DNA from: Tenacibaculum maritimum NCIMB 2154
Lineage (GTDB): Bacteria; Bacteroidota; Bacteroidia; Flavobacteriales; Flavobacteriaceae
DNA: 64,000 bases
Assembly (NCBI RefSeq): GCF_900119795.1
Contig: NZ_LT634361.1
Coordinates: forward strand, 1,550,001 to 1,614,000
Reading direction: 5' to 3'
Shown: positions 16,445 through 24,480 of the stretch, piece by piece
Position numbering within the stretch: position 1 is the stretch's first letter
Layout of the letters: each line of letters begins with the position of its first letter
Notes under the pieces: model-generated
The model's database searches: none
The model's input: the letters and a program-made list of their open reading frames with translations, nothing else
What the model was told of the DNA's origin: nothing
Position numbers and translations under genes: made by a program

Positions 16445-18154
16445 TTATAATTTTAATTCTTTAATAACTCGTTGAATTTTAGCGTCTAATTCTTGCTCTA
16501 CTTCAAGAGCATTATCCATAGAATCCAATGGTGATTTTACACTAAAATAGAACTTTATCTTAGGTTCTGTTCCACTTGGTCTCACTGCTATTTTAGCTCC
16601 GTCTTCTGTATGATAAATTAATACATTAGATTTAGGAACGTCCATTATTATTTCCTCTCCTGTTAGTAAGTTTTTTTGAATAGACGATTGGTAATCACAT
16701 AAAAACTTTACTTTAGAACCATCTATTTCCGTGAATGGGGTATTGCGTAAATTAATCATTATTTGTTTAATTTGCTCGGCTCCGTCCATTCCTTTTTTAA
16801 CAATGGCAATTAAGTGTTCTTTATAAAATGAATGGTTTGTATATAAGTTTAGTAATTCTTTATAAAAAGAGCTATTGTTGGCTTTTGCATTCGCAGCTAT
16901 TTCGCAAGCTAGCAATGTAGAAGTAACAGCATCTTTATCACGTACAAAACTACCAACCATATATCCAAAACTCTCCTCGCCACCGCCAATGAATTCTTGT
17001 TGAGGATGGTCTTTAATCATTTTAGCAATCCATTTGAAGCCTGTAAGTCCAACTTTTGTTTCTACCTCGTAACTTTTTGCTATTTCATTAACTAAGTTAG
17101 TAGAAACTATAGTTGATCCAATGAATTGTTTTCCATTTAATTTCCCCTTTTTTTTCCATTCATTGATTAGGAAGTTGGTCATCATACTCATTGTTTGGTT
17201 TCCGTTCATTAGCTTCATGTTGCCATTTAAATCTCTAACAGCAATTCCTACTCTATCAGAATCAGGATCTGTACCGATAACAATATCTGCATCTATCTCA
17301 TTAGCTAAGTCAATAGCCATTTGTAAGGCTTCTGGTTCTTCGGGATTGGGTGATTTTACAGAAGGGAAATCACCGTTAGGTATTTCTTGCTCTTTAACGA
17401 CGTGTACTTGAGAATATCCTGCTCTTTTTAAAACTTCAGGGATTAGAGTTATAGAGGTGCCATGTAAAGAAGTAAACACTATCTTTAGATTTTCACGCTC
17501 TTTTACTCCAAAAGTACCATTTGCGAGAGAAGCTTCCCAAAAAGCTTCATCCATTTCGACTCCTACATAAGAAATTAAGGAGTCATTACCATTGAAATTA
17601 ATATCAGCATATTCCAAAGAGTTTACTTCATCGATAATGCCTTTATCTTGAGGGGGAACTATTTGCCCTCCATCATTCCAATATACTTTATATCCGTTAT
17701 ATTCAGGTGGGTTATGTGAAGCTGTTAATACAATTCCAGCATCGCAATTCAAATAACTCACCGCAAAAGATAACTCAGGAGTAGGGCGTAAGTCTTTAAA
17801 TAAAAATACTTTTATATGATTAGCTGAGAGCACATCGGCAACGAGTTTAGCATATTTCTTACTGTTATGACGGCAATCATAGGCAATGGCTACCTTTAGC
17901 TCTTTATTAGGAAAAGATTGTTGTAAGTAATTGCTAAGCCCTTGTGTAGCTTTTCCTAAGGTGTATTTATTAATACGATTGGTGCCTGCTCCCATAATGC
18001 CTCGCATTCCTCCAGTTCCAAATTCTAAATTTTTATAAAACCGATCTGCTAATTCGTCGGATTTGGTAGCTATTAGTTGTGTAATTTCATTTTTTGTTTC
18101 AGCATCAAAGGTATCTGAAAGCCATTGTTTCGCGTTGTTTATTATCTTCTCCAT
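16445..18154 (-). CDS. Phospho-sugar mutase (phosphoglucomutase/phosphomannomutase family)
   Basis: 569 residues, matching the long alpha-D-phosphohexomutase subfamily. The phosphoserine loop is TASHNPPEYNGYK, the magnesium site DPDSDRVGIAV, the sugar-binding loop GGGEESFGYM, and the C-terminal phosphate-binding loop RPSGTEPKIK. It interconverts hexose 1- and 6-phosphates, feeding nucleotide-sugar synthesis. Whether glucose or mannose is preferred cannot be told. It sits between the ABC exporter and a GT2 glycosyltransferase on the same strand. Confidence 0.93.
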   Translation of the reverse strand: MEKIINNAKQWLSDTFDAETKNEITQLIATKSDELADRFYKNLEFGTGGMRGIMGAGTNRINKYTLGKATQGLSNYLQQSFPNKELKVAIAYDCRHNSKKYAKLVADVLSANHIKVFLFKDLRPTPELSFAVSYLNCDAGIVLTASHNPPEYNGYKVYWNDGGQIVPPQDKGIIDEVNSLEYADINFNGNDSLISYVGVEMDEAFWEASLANGTFGVKERENLKIVFTSLHGTSITLIPEVLKRAGYSQVHVVKEQEIPNGDFPSVKSPNPEEPEALQMAIDLANEIDADIVIGTDPDSDRVGIAVRDLNGNMKLMNGNQTMSMMTNFLINEWKKKGKLNGKQFIGSTIVSTNLVNEIAKSYEVETKVGLTGFKWIAKMIKDHPQQEFIGGGEESFGYMVGSFVRDKDAVTSTLLACEIAANAKANNSSFYKELLNLYTNHSFYKEHLIAIVKKGMDGAEQIKQIMINLRNTPFTEIDGSKVKFLCDYQSSIQKNLLTGEEIIMDVPKSNVLIYHTEDGAKIAVRPSGTEPKIKFYFSVKSPLDSMDNALEVEQELDAKIQRVIKELKL

Positions 18155-18187
18155 GAATAGGGTTAAAAGAGTGAATAAAGATAGTTT

Positions 18188-19144
18188 TTAGAAATTTAGT
18201 TTTTCTTTTATAGCATAGTGCTTTTGATTTTCATTAGATTTTAGAAGTAATTCGCCAATGAATCCAGCTAGGAAAAGTTGCGTACCAATAATCATACAAG
18301 CTAATGCTATGTAAAACCAAGGATTGTCTGTTACTAATATGGTTTTCATGCCTTTTGCTAATTTATATAGTTTCATAAAACCTATATAGAAAGCAGATAA
18401 AAAACCAAAAGAAAACATGAGACTCCCTAAAAGTCCAAAAAAATGCATTGGACGTTTTCCGAATTTAGATAAAAAAGAAATTGTTATTAAGTCTAAAAAC
18501 CCATTGATAAAACGACTCATTCCAAACTTAGTAACACCGTATTTACGAGCTTGGTGTTGCACTACTTTTTCTCCAATGTTGTTAAAGCCTTCATTTTTAG
18601 CAAGTACAGGAATATATCTATGCATTTCCCCACTTACTTTGACGCTTTTAATAACTACATTTTTGTATGCTTTTAGTCCGCAATTGAAATCATGTAATTT
18701 TAAGCCAGATGTTTTACGAGCTGCCCAGTTGAATAGTTTAGAGGGAATGTTTTTAGTGACAACATTATCATAACGCTTCTTTTTCCAACCAGAAATCAAA
18801 TCGAAGTTCTCTTCAGTAATTAGTTGGTATAGTTCAGGAATTTCATCAGGGCTATCTTGTAAGTCAGCATCCATTGTAATTACTACCTTTCCCATAGCCA
18901 TTTCAAAACCAGCATCTAAGGCCTGTGATTTGCCATAATTTTTTTGAAACTTAATCCCTTTTACAGTGTTGCTTTCTTGTGACAGTCTTTCAATAATTTT
19001 CCAAGAAGTATCTGTACTTCCATCATCAATAAAAATTACTTCATATAAATAGGAATTGGATTGCATAACTTTTGCAATCCAATTATATAATTCTTTTAGT
19101 GACTCTTCTTCATTAAGAAGTGGTATTACTACCGATATATCCAT
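18188..19144 (-). CDS. GT2-family glycosyltransferase (polyprenyl-phosphate sugar transferase type)
   Basis: 318 residues: an N-terminal GT-A domain (DISVVIPLLNEEESL, FIDDGSTD, catalytic/metal motif DADLQDSPDE) and two C-terminal membrane helices at about 235-300. This is the GtrB/ArnC/DPM1-like layout, enzymes that move a sugar from a nucleotide onto polyprenyl phosphate at the inner membrane. It lies 33 bp upstream of the phosphosugar mutase gene on the same strand, consistent with one envelope-glycan operon. Confidence 0.9.
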   Translation of the reverse strand: MDISVVIPLLNEEESLKELYNWIAKVMQSNSYLYEVIFIDDGSTDTSWKIIERLSQESNTVKGIKFQKNYGKSQALDAGFEMAMGKVVITMDADLQDSPDEIPELYQLITEENFDLISGWKKKRYDNVVTKNIPSKLFNWAARKTSGLKLHDFNCGLKAYKNVVIKSVKVSGEMHRYIPVLAKNEGFNNIGEKVVQHQARKYGVTKFGMSRFINGFLDLITISFLSKFGKRPMHFFGLLGSLMFSFGFLSAFYIGFMKLYKLAKGMKTILVTDNPWFYIALACMIIGTQLFLAGFIGELLLKSNENQKHYAIKEKLNF

Positions 19145-19211
19145 ATTTAATGCTTAATATAAAACAAAGGTAAGAAAGTTTTATGTGAGACCTTGGGTAT
19201 TTGGTGAATTA

Positions 19212-19733
19212 TTAATATTGTTCTTCTGGTGTCTTTTTCATAACAGCTCCAGCAATAGCGGATATGATAAAGCCTATAATTGCAGAGCTAATAATTCCCA
19301 TTGCAGCTCCCATGATGGGAGAGCTCATTCCTTTAGCCATTGCGTTAGCGGCATCAATTTGCTCATCAGTCATTCCGTTTTCTAACATCCTTTGGTTTTG
19401 AATTTCCATCATTTGATTCATAAAATCAGGTTCTATAAAAGTTACAAATGTATAGTTGTAAATAACGCTGGCTAAGGCAGCTATAAGAGAAATTCCTACA
19501 CCTACTTTTACAGCTTGCCCCCATGAGATAAAACCACTGCTTGCAACTTTATATTGTTTAATCCCCATAACAATTAATACCACAAATAAAATACCTGAAA
19601 TTATAGATAATGACCAGTGAGGTTCTAAGTGTTTACCCATGGCATACATGGTCACACTTAATAAAATACTAATGATACCTAAGATGAGACCATTATTAAT
19701 AATAATACTTTTACTATTTATTTGATTTTCCAT
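19212..19733 (-). CDS. DUF4199 family membrane protein
   Basis: 173 residues with four hydrophobic segments in the arrangement of DUF4199 (IIINNGLILGIISILLS, then GIKQYK...GFISWGQAVKVG, and a C-terminal pair ending in a short basic tail KKTPEEQY). The family is small, found in Bacteroidota, and has no established function. It lies 67 bp upstream of the GT2 glycosyltransferase on the same strand and is probably the first gene of that operon. Confidence 0.8.
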   Translation of the reverse strand: MENQINSKSIIINNGLILGIISILLSVTMYAMGKHLEPHWSLSIISGILFVVLIVMGIKQYKVASSGFISWGQAVKVGVGISLIAALASVIYNYTFVTFIEPDFMNQMMEIQNQRMLENGMTDEQIDAANAMAKGMSSPIMGAAMGIISSAIIGFIISAIAGAVMKKTPEEQY

Positions 19734-19901
19734 TTTATCTGGTGTTTAATTAGTGAGACAAATATATTGATTTGCTTTAATGAAATTGCAGTTATAAAAT
19801 ATTTTAAAAAAATATTAAAAACAATATATTAGTACACAGTGACTTAAAAATGTTACATGAAATTTCATGAATTTTTAATTGTGAGAAAGAAAAAAAGGAT
19901 G

Positions 19902-19909
19902 TAAGTTTG
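19902..19909 (+). promoter_or_regulatory. Promoter -7 box of the SRP RNA gene
   Basis: TAAGTTTG matches the TAnnTTTG consensus. An ATTG at 19878-19881 sits 20 bases upstream in the -33 position. The paired 5' end of the RNA begins at 19914, five bases after the box, the spacing expected for a transcription start. Confidence 0.65.
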
Positions 19910-19912
19910 CAG

Positions 19913-20008
19913 CGGCAAGTCCTACACAACTAGCTCCCTTTGAATCCCCCAGGGCGGGAACGCAGCAAGGGTATTAGGTTGTAGCAGTGTGATGTAGATA
20001 GCTTGCCA
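19913..20008 (+). ncRNA. ffs: Signal recognition particle RNA, small bacterial type (4.5S-like)
   Basis: The outer ends pair (GGCAAG at 19914 with CTTGCC ending at 20007), followed by further pairing (TCCTACA with TGTGATGTAG in part). The apical region carries the domain IV hallmark: CCCAGGGCGGGAACGCAGCAAGGG, with the conserved GGAA-type loop and the A-rich asymmetric bulge AGCA that binds Ffh. A T run follows at 20010. It acts with Ffh and FtsY to target membrane proteins. It converges on xerD, whose stop codon is only 30 bp away. Confidence 0.88.
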
Positions 20009-20038
20009 TTTTTTGTATCCAAACATTTCCTTTTTTCT

Positions 20039-20953
20039 TTAATTATTCATGTTGATATTGCTTCTAGGGTGGTGTAAATCAATAACTTCCTTTAAATAGC
20101 TAGTGTCTAAATGTACATATATTTCGGTAGTGGTAATGCTCTCATGACCTAGTAATTGTTGTATCGCTCTTAAGTCCGCGCCTCCCTGTAGTAAATGAGT
20201 AGCAAAAGAGTGGCGTAATGTATGAGGACCAATTTTTTTGCTTATTTGTGCTTTAATTGCCAATTTTTTAAGAATAATAAAAATCATTTGTCGGGTTAAT
20301 TTTTTTCCCCTTCTATTTAAAAATAAAATATCTTCATCAGCATTACAAGCAGTAATTCCGCTTCTTATTTCTTGAAGATAATGGAGAATTAAAAGCTGGG
20401 TTGTATGGTGTATAGGTACAAAACGGTATTTATTCCCTTTACCTAATACTTTAATATAGTCTTCTTCAAAAAACAAATCAGAGCACTTTAAATTAATTAA
20501 TTCACTAACACGTAAGCCACAGCTATAAATAGTTTCAATAATAGTTTTATTTCTTTCTCCTTGCGGATGTCCTAGATCTATTGCTTTTATTAATTGGTTA
20601 ATTTCGTCATTAGAAAGTGTATCGGGCAACTTTCTAGCTAGTTTTGGAGACTCAATGAGGTCTGTAGGGTTATCTTTTCTATAATTTTCAAAAATTAAAT
20701 AATCGAAGAAGCTACGCAATCCAGAGATTAGTCTAGCTTGGCTTCTTGGATTATTTTTTTTAGCCACCTCATATATAAATTGTTGAATAATAGTATTGGT
20801 AACAAATGAAGGCGAGCTATTAATAGTATGCTCAGAAAGATAATTAATCAATTTCTTAATATCTCTAATATAAGCGTCGATAGAGTTTTTTGATAGCCCC
20901 TTTTCTATTTGTAGGAATTCTTTATAATCTTGTGTTAATTCTTGCCAATTCAT
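20039..20953 (-). CDS. xerD: Tyrosine recombinase XerD
   Basis: 304 residues: an N-terminal SAM-like core-binding domain (QIEKGLSKNSIDAYIRDI) and a C-terminal catalytic domain with Arg in SCGLRVSELINL, the HxxR box HTLRHSFATHLLQGG, the LGHESITTTEIY motif and its nucleophilic Tyr. Length and position beside aroQ are as in many flavobacteria. It resolves chromosome dimers at dif together with FtsK. No dif site was recognised here. Confidence 0.92.
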   Translation of the reverse strand: MNWQELTQDYKEFLQIEKGLSKNSIDAYIRDIKKLINYLSEHTINSSPSFVTNTIIQQFIYEVAKKNNPRSQARLISGLRSFFDYLIFENYRKDNPTDLIESPKLARKLPDTLSNDEINQLIKAIDLGHPQGERNKTIIETIYSCGLRVSELINLKCSDLFFEEDYIKVLGKGNKYRFVPIHHTTQLLILHYLQEIRSGITACNADEDILFLNRRGKKLTRQMIFIILKKLAIKAQISKKIGPHTLRHSFATHLLQGGADLRAIQQLLGHESITTTEIYVHLDTSYLKEVIDLHHPRSNINMNN

Positions 20954-21023
20954 AGTGTATCCTGATAGGGTTTTTAACCTTTTTTTAACGGGTGTAAAAT
21001 AACTTTAAAAATACGTAAAATGC

Positions 21024-21031
21024 TACTTTTG
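21024..21031 (+). promoter_or_regulatory. Promoter -7 box upstream of the first beta-barrel gene
   Basis: TACTTTTG lies 26 bases before the ATG at 21058, a normal leader distance for Bacteroidota. No strong -33 element was found. Confidence 0.45.
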
Positions 21032-21057
21032 TCGTAAATTATAAAACGATAGATATT

Positions 21058-21546
21058 ATGAAAAAATTGTTGTTATGCGCAGCTATGATTGCATTTAGTT
21101 TAACAGCTAATGCCCAAGAAGGAAAGTTAAACGTAGGAGGTACTGTTGGATTACCTACTGGAGGAGCTAGTGAAGCAAATGTTACAGGAGCAGTTGAAGT
21201 TAATTACTTATTAAAGGCAACTGATAAATTTATGGTTGGACCTTCTGTATCCCATTTACATTTTCAACAAGAAGGAGCTGATGTAGCATTTATCCCTTTG
21301 GCAGCTGCATTTCGTTATGAAGTAGCTGATAAGTTATTTGTAGGTGCTGATTTAGGTTATGGTCTTGGAGTTAGACCGTCAAAATCTACTGTAAACGGGG
21401 TTTATTATAGACCCGTAGTAGGGTATCAAGTGAGTAAAAAGATAATGCTTCATGTAGATTATTCAGTAATTGATATTGATGAGAGGGCTATGAAATCTAC
21501 ACTTTCTACAGTAGGAATAGGAGGAACTTATTCTTTTTCGTTGTAA
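21058..21546 (+). CDS. Small outer-membrane beta-barrel protein (paralogue A1)
   Basis: 162 residues: a 19-residue signal peptide (cut after NAQ) and alternating amphipathic strands (KLNVGGTVGLPTGG, FMVGPSVSHLHF, LFVGADLGYGLGVRP, IMLHVDYSVID). The C-terminus is TYSFSL, so it ends in Leu rather than the usual Phe. It resembles the gene at 23537 strand by strand (GPSLSLLYFSPK, FVGMDLGYAIGVSP), so these two are paralogues. Function is unknown; porin-family barrels of this size often act as structural or adhesion-linked proteins. Confidence 0.8.
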   Translation: MKKLLLCAAMIAFSLTANAQEGKLNVGGTVGLPTGGASEANVTGAVEVNYLLKATDKFMVGPSVSHLHFQQEGADVAFIPLAAAFRYEVADKLFVGADLGYGLGVRPSKSTVNGVYYRPVVGYQVSKKIMLHVDYSVIDIDERAMKSTLSTVGIGGTYSFSL

Positions 21547-21565
21547 GAAAGCCATATCTTCTTAA

Positions 21566-21615
21566 AAAAGAATTAAAATTAGAAACATCACATCATTTTT
21601 AATTTTAATTCTTTT
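21566..21615 (+). terminator. Terminator after beta-barrel gene A1
   Basis: A 16-bp AT-rich stem, AAAAGAATTAAAATTA (21566-21581) with its complement (21600-21615), and an 18-base loop. No GC-rich base, so its strength is uncertain. Confidence 0.5.
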
Positions 21616-21663
21616 AACTTTTTTTTAACATTATAAAAGAGAGCTATTGGAGATATAAAGTAT

Positions 21664-21671
21664 TAAATTTG
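21664..21671 (+). promoter_or_regulatory. Promoter -7 box upstream of beta-barrel gene B1
   Basis: TAAATTTG, 25 bases before the ATG at 21697. The block ATTTGCCGAA here recurs as ATTTGCTGAA upstream of B2 (22421) and as ATTTGCTAAA upstream of the remnant (23202). Confidence 0.45.
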
Positions 21672-21696
21672 CCGAAAATTTTAAAAATTATACATT

Positions 21697-22287
21697 ATGA
21701 AAAAATTGTTATTTATCGCTATGGTTGCGTTTGGTTTAACTGCTAATGCACAAGAAGAAAAAGGAGGTTTTGAAAAACAAGATCTTTATATTACAGGTAC
21801 CGCAGGATATAGTCAAAGATCTGTAGGTGGGGTGGATACTGATGACACCGTATTTACTTTTTCACCTTCTGTTGGTTATTTTATTACTGATAATATAGCC
21901 TTGGAATTAGGAGTAGGCTTTGGAAGCAGTAAGAGAAATCAGGGGTTAGGAGAAGTAAAAACAAATAGCTTTGATATTAATTTAGGAGGTAATTATTTCT
22001 TTACGCCTAAAAAAGATTTTTCTTTTATGGTTGGAGCTGGTTTATCTTATGGAAAAAGAAGTGCTAAACAAGGTGCTGTTAAAGGTCCAGATTATAACAC
22101 TTTTGGTTTTGTAATAGCACCAGGTGTGAACTATTTTATTTCTGAATCTTTTGCTTTAAGAGCTTCAGTGGGAGCACTTTCTTATACAAATGTAAAAGCG
22201 GATGTTTCAGGAGCTAAATCAAATAGTTCTTTCGATTTTAATTTAGATTTCTCTGATATTAATTTTGGATTGACCTATAAATTCTAA
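21697..22287 (+). CDS. Outer-membrane beta-barrel protein (paralogue B1)
   Basis: 196 residues: signal peptide MKKLLFIAMVAFGLTANAQ, then an eight-strand-type barrel with GYFITDNIALELGVGFG, YFFTPKKDFSFMVGAGLSYG and a C-terminal FGLTYKF (terminal Phe is the barrel-assembly signal). It is clearly paralogous to the next gene at 22475, with whole strands shared (PSVGYFITDNIALELG). It has its own promoter-like box and terminator. OmpA/OmpW-like barrels of this size are usually abundant surface proteins; the exact role is unknown. Confidence 0.85.
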   Translation: MKKLLFIAMVAFGLTANAQEEKGGFEKQDLYITGTAGYSQRSVGGVDTDDTVFTFSPSVGYFITDNIALELGVGFGSSKRNQGLGEVKTNSFDINLGGNYFFTPKKDFSFMVGAGLSYGKRSAKQGAVKGPDYNTFGFVIAPGVNYFISESFALRASVGALSYTNVKADVSGAKSNSSFDFNLDFSDINFGLTYKF

Positions 22288-22313
22288 ATCGAATTATCGT
22301 ACAAAATAGTAGA

Positions 22314-22343
22314 AAAGAGAGCAATTTATTGCTCTCTTTTTTT
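22314..22343 (+). terminator. Terminator after beta-barrel gene B1
   Basis: An 11-bp perfect stem, AAAGAGAGCAA (22314-22324) with TTGCTCTCTTT (22329-22339), a 4-base loop and a T run. Confidence 0.9.
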
Positions 22344-22421
22344 GTTACTAAAGAATGGAAGTGTTAGATAAAGGGAGACTAAATAAGAACCTTTAACTTT
22401 TATTTAACTGATTGGGGCAAA

Positions 22422-22450
22422 TTTGCTGAATGTATAAAGATTTATCTTTG
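22422..22450 (+). promoter_or_regulatory. Promoter of beta-barrel gene B2 (TTTG, 17-base spacer, TATCTTTG)
   Basis: A -33 element TTTG (22422-22425) and a -7 element TATCTTTG (22443-22450) are separated by 17 bases, close to the usual Bacteroidota spacing of about 19. The predicted start near 22455 lies downstream of the longer open frame's ATG at 22430, which supports translation from 22475. Confidence 0.6.
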
Positions 22451-22474
22451 TTAAGAATTAAAAACTATCTAAAT

Positions 22475-23077
22475 ATGAAAAAAATATTTCTTTCCCTAGT
22501 ATTGATAGTATTAGGACTGACTAGTAATGCTCAAGAAAAGGAAAAAGCAAAAGGAGGCTTTGAAAAAGAAGATTGGTATGTTACAGGTACGGCTGGTTAT
22601 AGTAGTGAAACTAAAGGAGGATTGGATGTAAGTGCTACTGAGTTTACTTTTTCACCTTCAGCAGGTTATTTTATTACAGATAATATAGCATTAGAGTTAG
22701 GATTAACCTTCAAAAGTATTACGGTTCCTGCTGGATTAAACGAGAGAATAACTAATTCTTTTGGAGTAGTAGCAGGAGGAAGTTATTTCTTTACTCCTAA
22801 AAAAGATTTTTCTTTTGTGGTTGGAGCAGGAGTATCCTATTCATCAAATAGCTTAGAAACTAATAAGATAAAAGAATCAGATGTAGCTACTTTTGGAATA
22901 GTAGTTTCGCCTGGCGTAAACTATTTCTTATCTGAATCTTTTGCTTTAAGGGCTTCAATAGGAGCATTGTCTTATTCAAATGAAAAAATGGAAGCACCGA
23001 ATGATAGCACTGCTACTGGCTTTGGTTTTAACTTGAATTTATCTGATATAAAATTAGGATTGACTTATAAATTCTAA
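22475..23077 (+). CDS. Outer-membrane beta-barrel protein (paralogue B2)
   Basis: 200 residues from the ATG at 22475. An in-frame ATG at 22430 exists, but it precedes the promoter box and would put 15 polar residues before a standard signal peptide (MKKIFLSLVLIVLGLTSNAQ). The mature barrel matches its neighbour B1 closely (GYFITDNIALELGLTF, YFFTPKKDFSFVVGAGVSY, SESFALRASIGALSYSN) and also ends in LGLTYKF. Divergence is greatest in the loops, as expected for surface-exposed regions after duplication. Confidence 0.85.
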   Translation: MKKIFLSLVLIVLGLTSNAQEKEKAKGGFEKEDWYVTGTAGYSSETKGGLDVSATEFTFSPSAGYFITDNIALELGLTFKSITVPAGLNERITNSFGVVAGGSYFFTPKKDFSFVVGAGVSYSSNSLETNKIKESDVATFGIVVSPGVNYFLSESFALRASIGALSYSNEKMEAPNDSTATGFGFNLNLSDIKLGLTYKF

Positions 23078-23101
23078 TAAAATTATAGAGAATAATAAAT
23101 G

Positions 23102-23129
23102 AAGGAAGCAAAATTAGCTTCCTTTTTTT
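23102..23129 (+). terminator. Terminator after beta-barrel gene B2
   Basis: AAGGAAGC (23102-23109) pairs with GCTTCCTT (23117-23124) around a 7-base loop, followed by a T run. The same stem core recurs after the remnant gene at 23445. Confidence 0.88.
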
Positions 23130-23228
23130 ATAGATTAAAAATAAAAAATTAACTTTTGTTTGATCTAGTTGCTTAGGTGCTATCGAGGTAATAAGAATTG
23201 TATTTGCTAAATAATAAGATTGTTTTTT

Positions 23229-23414
23229 ATAAGGAAAGTATTTCTAAGTCTGGTCTTAATTATGTTAGGTTTAATAGTTAAAATACAACAGTTGGTTTTC
23301 ATCAAATAAAATCGACTATATCTGATTTTTAAAAGAGTTTTAAAGGTGAATCCCTTTTGTGGAACTTATATACAATATAAGGTTCTTCAAATGGGGGTAG
23401 GTTATAAATTTTAA
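23229..23414 (+). pseudogene. Remnant of a fifth beta-barrel gene (B-type), internally deleted, start codon lost
   Basis: Reading from 23229 in one frame gives IRKVFLSLVLIMLGL, a near copy of the B2 signal peptide MKKIFLSLVLIVLGL, with the start codon changed to ATA. After one stop (23307-23309) the same frame ends QMGVGYKF, a typical barrel terminus, at 23414. Only 61 codons remain of roughly 200, so most of the barrel is deleted. A terminator like that of B2 follows at 23445, and the ATTTGCTAAA block seen before the other genes lies upstream at 23202. Confidence 0.75.
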
Positions 23415-23444
23415 TACATAGATAATTATTGTATAAACAAAAGG

Positions 23445-23472
23445 AAAAGGAAGCTGGTTTAGCTTCCTTTTT
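23445..23472 (+). terminator. Terminator retained behind the beta-barrel remnant
   Basis: AAAAGGAAGC (23445-23454), a 7-base loop, then GCTTCCTTTTT (23462-23472). The GGAAGC/GCTTCC core is the same as in the B2 terminator, consistent with tandem duplication. Confidence 0.85.
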
Positions 23473-23508
23473 CCACTTATAAATAACTTTAAACTACTTA
23501 AAAATTTA

Positions 23509-23516
23509 TATTTTTG
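23509..23516 (+). promoter_or_regulatory. Promoter -7 box upstream of beta-barrel gene A2
   Basis: TATTTTTG, 20 bases before the ATG at 23537. No clear -33 element. Confidence 0.4.
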
Positions 23517-23536
23517 TATTATAAAATTTAAAGATA

Positions 23537-24040
23537 ATGAGGAAAATAATTTTGTTAATACTGGTATTCTTTTCAATGATTAGTTATGGCCAAGAAAGAA
23601 AATTTAATATAGGAATACATGGAGGTTTAACTATTGGAGATGTAAAGAATAAGTCCTCAATTGGTTTTGGAGGAGATATTAATTATTTGTTCGATTTATC
23701 TGAAGAATTATTTATAGGTCCATCCTTGAGTTTATTATACTTTTCGCCAAAAGATAAGAATGACGCGTTATTGTATTTACCTTTGGGAGGGGCTATTCGA
23801 TATAATAACTTAGAAGACCCTTTTTTCGTAGGAATGGATTTAGGTTATGCGATAGGAGTTTCACCTAGCGGTGATAGAGGAGGGCTTTTATTTAAACCAA
23901 TGGTAGGGTATAATTTAAGTGATAATTTTCAGCTAAGTTTATCTTATATAGGAGTTAAAAAAGAAAAGAATACATACAGCTATATAGCTCTAGGGGTTTC
24001 TTTTGATATTTTTGGAGGAAGCGATTATTATATGTATTAA
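23537..24040 (+). CDS. Small outer-membrane beta-barrel protein (paralogue A2)
   Basis: 167 residues: signal peptide cut near SYGQ, then strands KFNIGIHGGLTIG, LFIGPSLSLLYFSP, FFVGMDLGYAIGVSP and FKPMVGYNLSDNFQLSLSYIG. These align in order with the gene at 21058, making the two a pair distinct from B1/B2. The C-terminus (GGSDYYMY) lacks the terminal Phe. aroQ starts 17 bp downstream on the same strand, so aroQ may be co-transcribed with it. Confidence 0.78.
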   Translation: MRKIILLILVFFSMISYGQERKFNIGIHGGLTIGDVKNKSSIGFGGDINYLFDLSEELFIGPSLSLLYFSPKDKNDALLYLPLGGAIRYNNLEDPFFVGMDLGYAIGVSPSGDRGGLLFKPMVGYNLSDNFQLSLSYIGVKKEKNTYSYIALGVSFDIFGGSDYYMY

Positions 24041-24057
24041 TTTAATTAAGAGGATAG

Positions 24058-24480
24058 ATGAAAATTATTATATTGAATGGACCTAATTTGAATTTATTGG
24101 GCAAGAGAGAACCTGAGATATATGGGAATCGTACTTTTCAAGATTACTTTTTGGATTTAAAAAGAAAGTTTTCAACGATTCATTTAGAGTACTTTCAATC
24201 TAATATTGAAGGGGAAATTATAGATAAATTGCATGAGGTTGGTTTTGAGTATGACGGAATTATATTGAATGCAGCGGCTTATACTCACACATCTGTAGGA
24301 ATAGGAGATGCAGTAAAAGGAATAGAAACACCAGTTGTTGAAGTGCATATTTCTAATGTACATTCGAGAGAGGATTTTAGACATATAAGCTATATTGCTC
24401 CAAATGCTAAAGGAGTTTTATCAGGATTTGGTTTGCAAAGCTATGATTTAGCTATTCAAAGTTTTATGGTAAAGGAATAA
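24058..24480 (+). CDS. aroQ: Type II 3-dehydroquinate dehydratase
   Basis: 140 residues, full length for the small dodecameric type II enzyme. It shows the N-terminal strand IIILNGPNLNLLGKREPEIYG with the catalytic Arg/Tyr lid, NAAAYTHTSVGIGDA with the active-site Asn, and VEVHISNVHSREDFR with the catalytic His. It dehydrates 3-dehydroquinate to 3-dehydroshikimate in the shikimate pathway; aroB, for the preceding step, is at the far end of the window. Its 3' end overlaps the convergent DUF4105 gene by 33 bp. Confidence 0.95.
   Translation: MKIIILNGPNLNLLGKREPEIYGNRTFQDYFLDLKRKFSTIHLEYFQSNIEGEIIDKLHEVGFEYDGIILNAAAYTHTSVGIGDAVKGIETPVVEVHISNVHSREDFRHISYIAPNAKGVLSGFGLQSYDLAIQSFMVKE

Noticed and set aside
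18417..18773. 118-residue plus-strand frame inside the GT2 gene
   Set aside because: Shadow of the minus-strand glycosyltransferase, whose motifs and length are clear.
22430..22474. Upstream ATG giving 15 extra residues to beta-barrel protein B2
   Set aside because: It precedes the likely transcription start and would bury a normal signal peptide.
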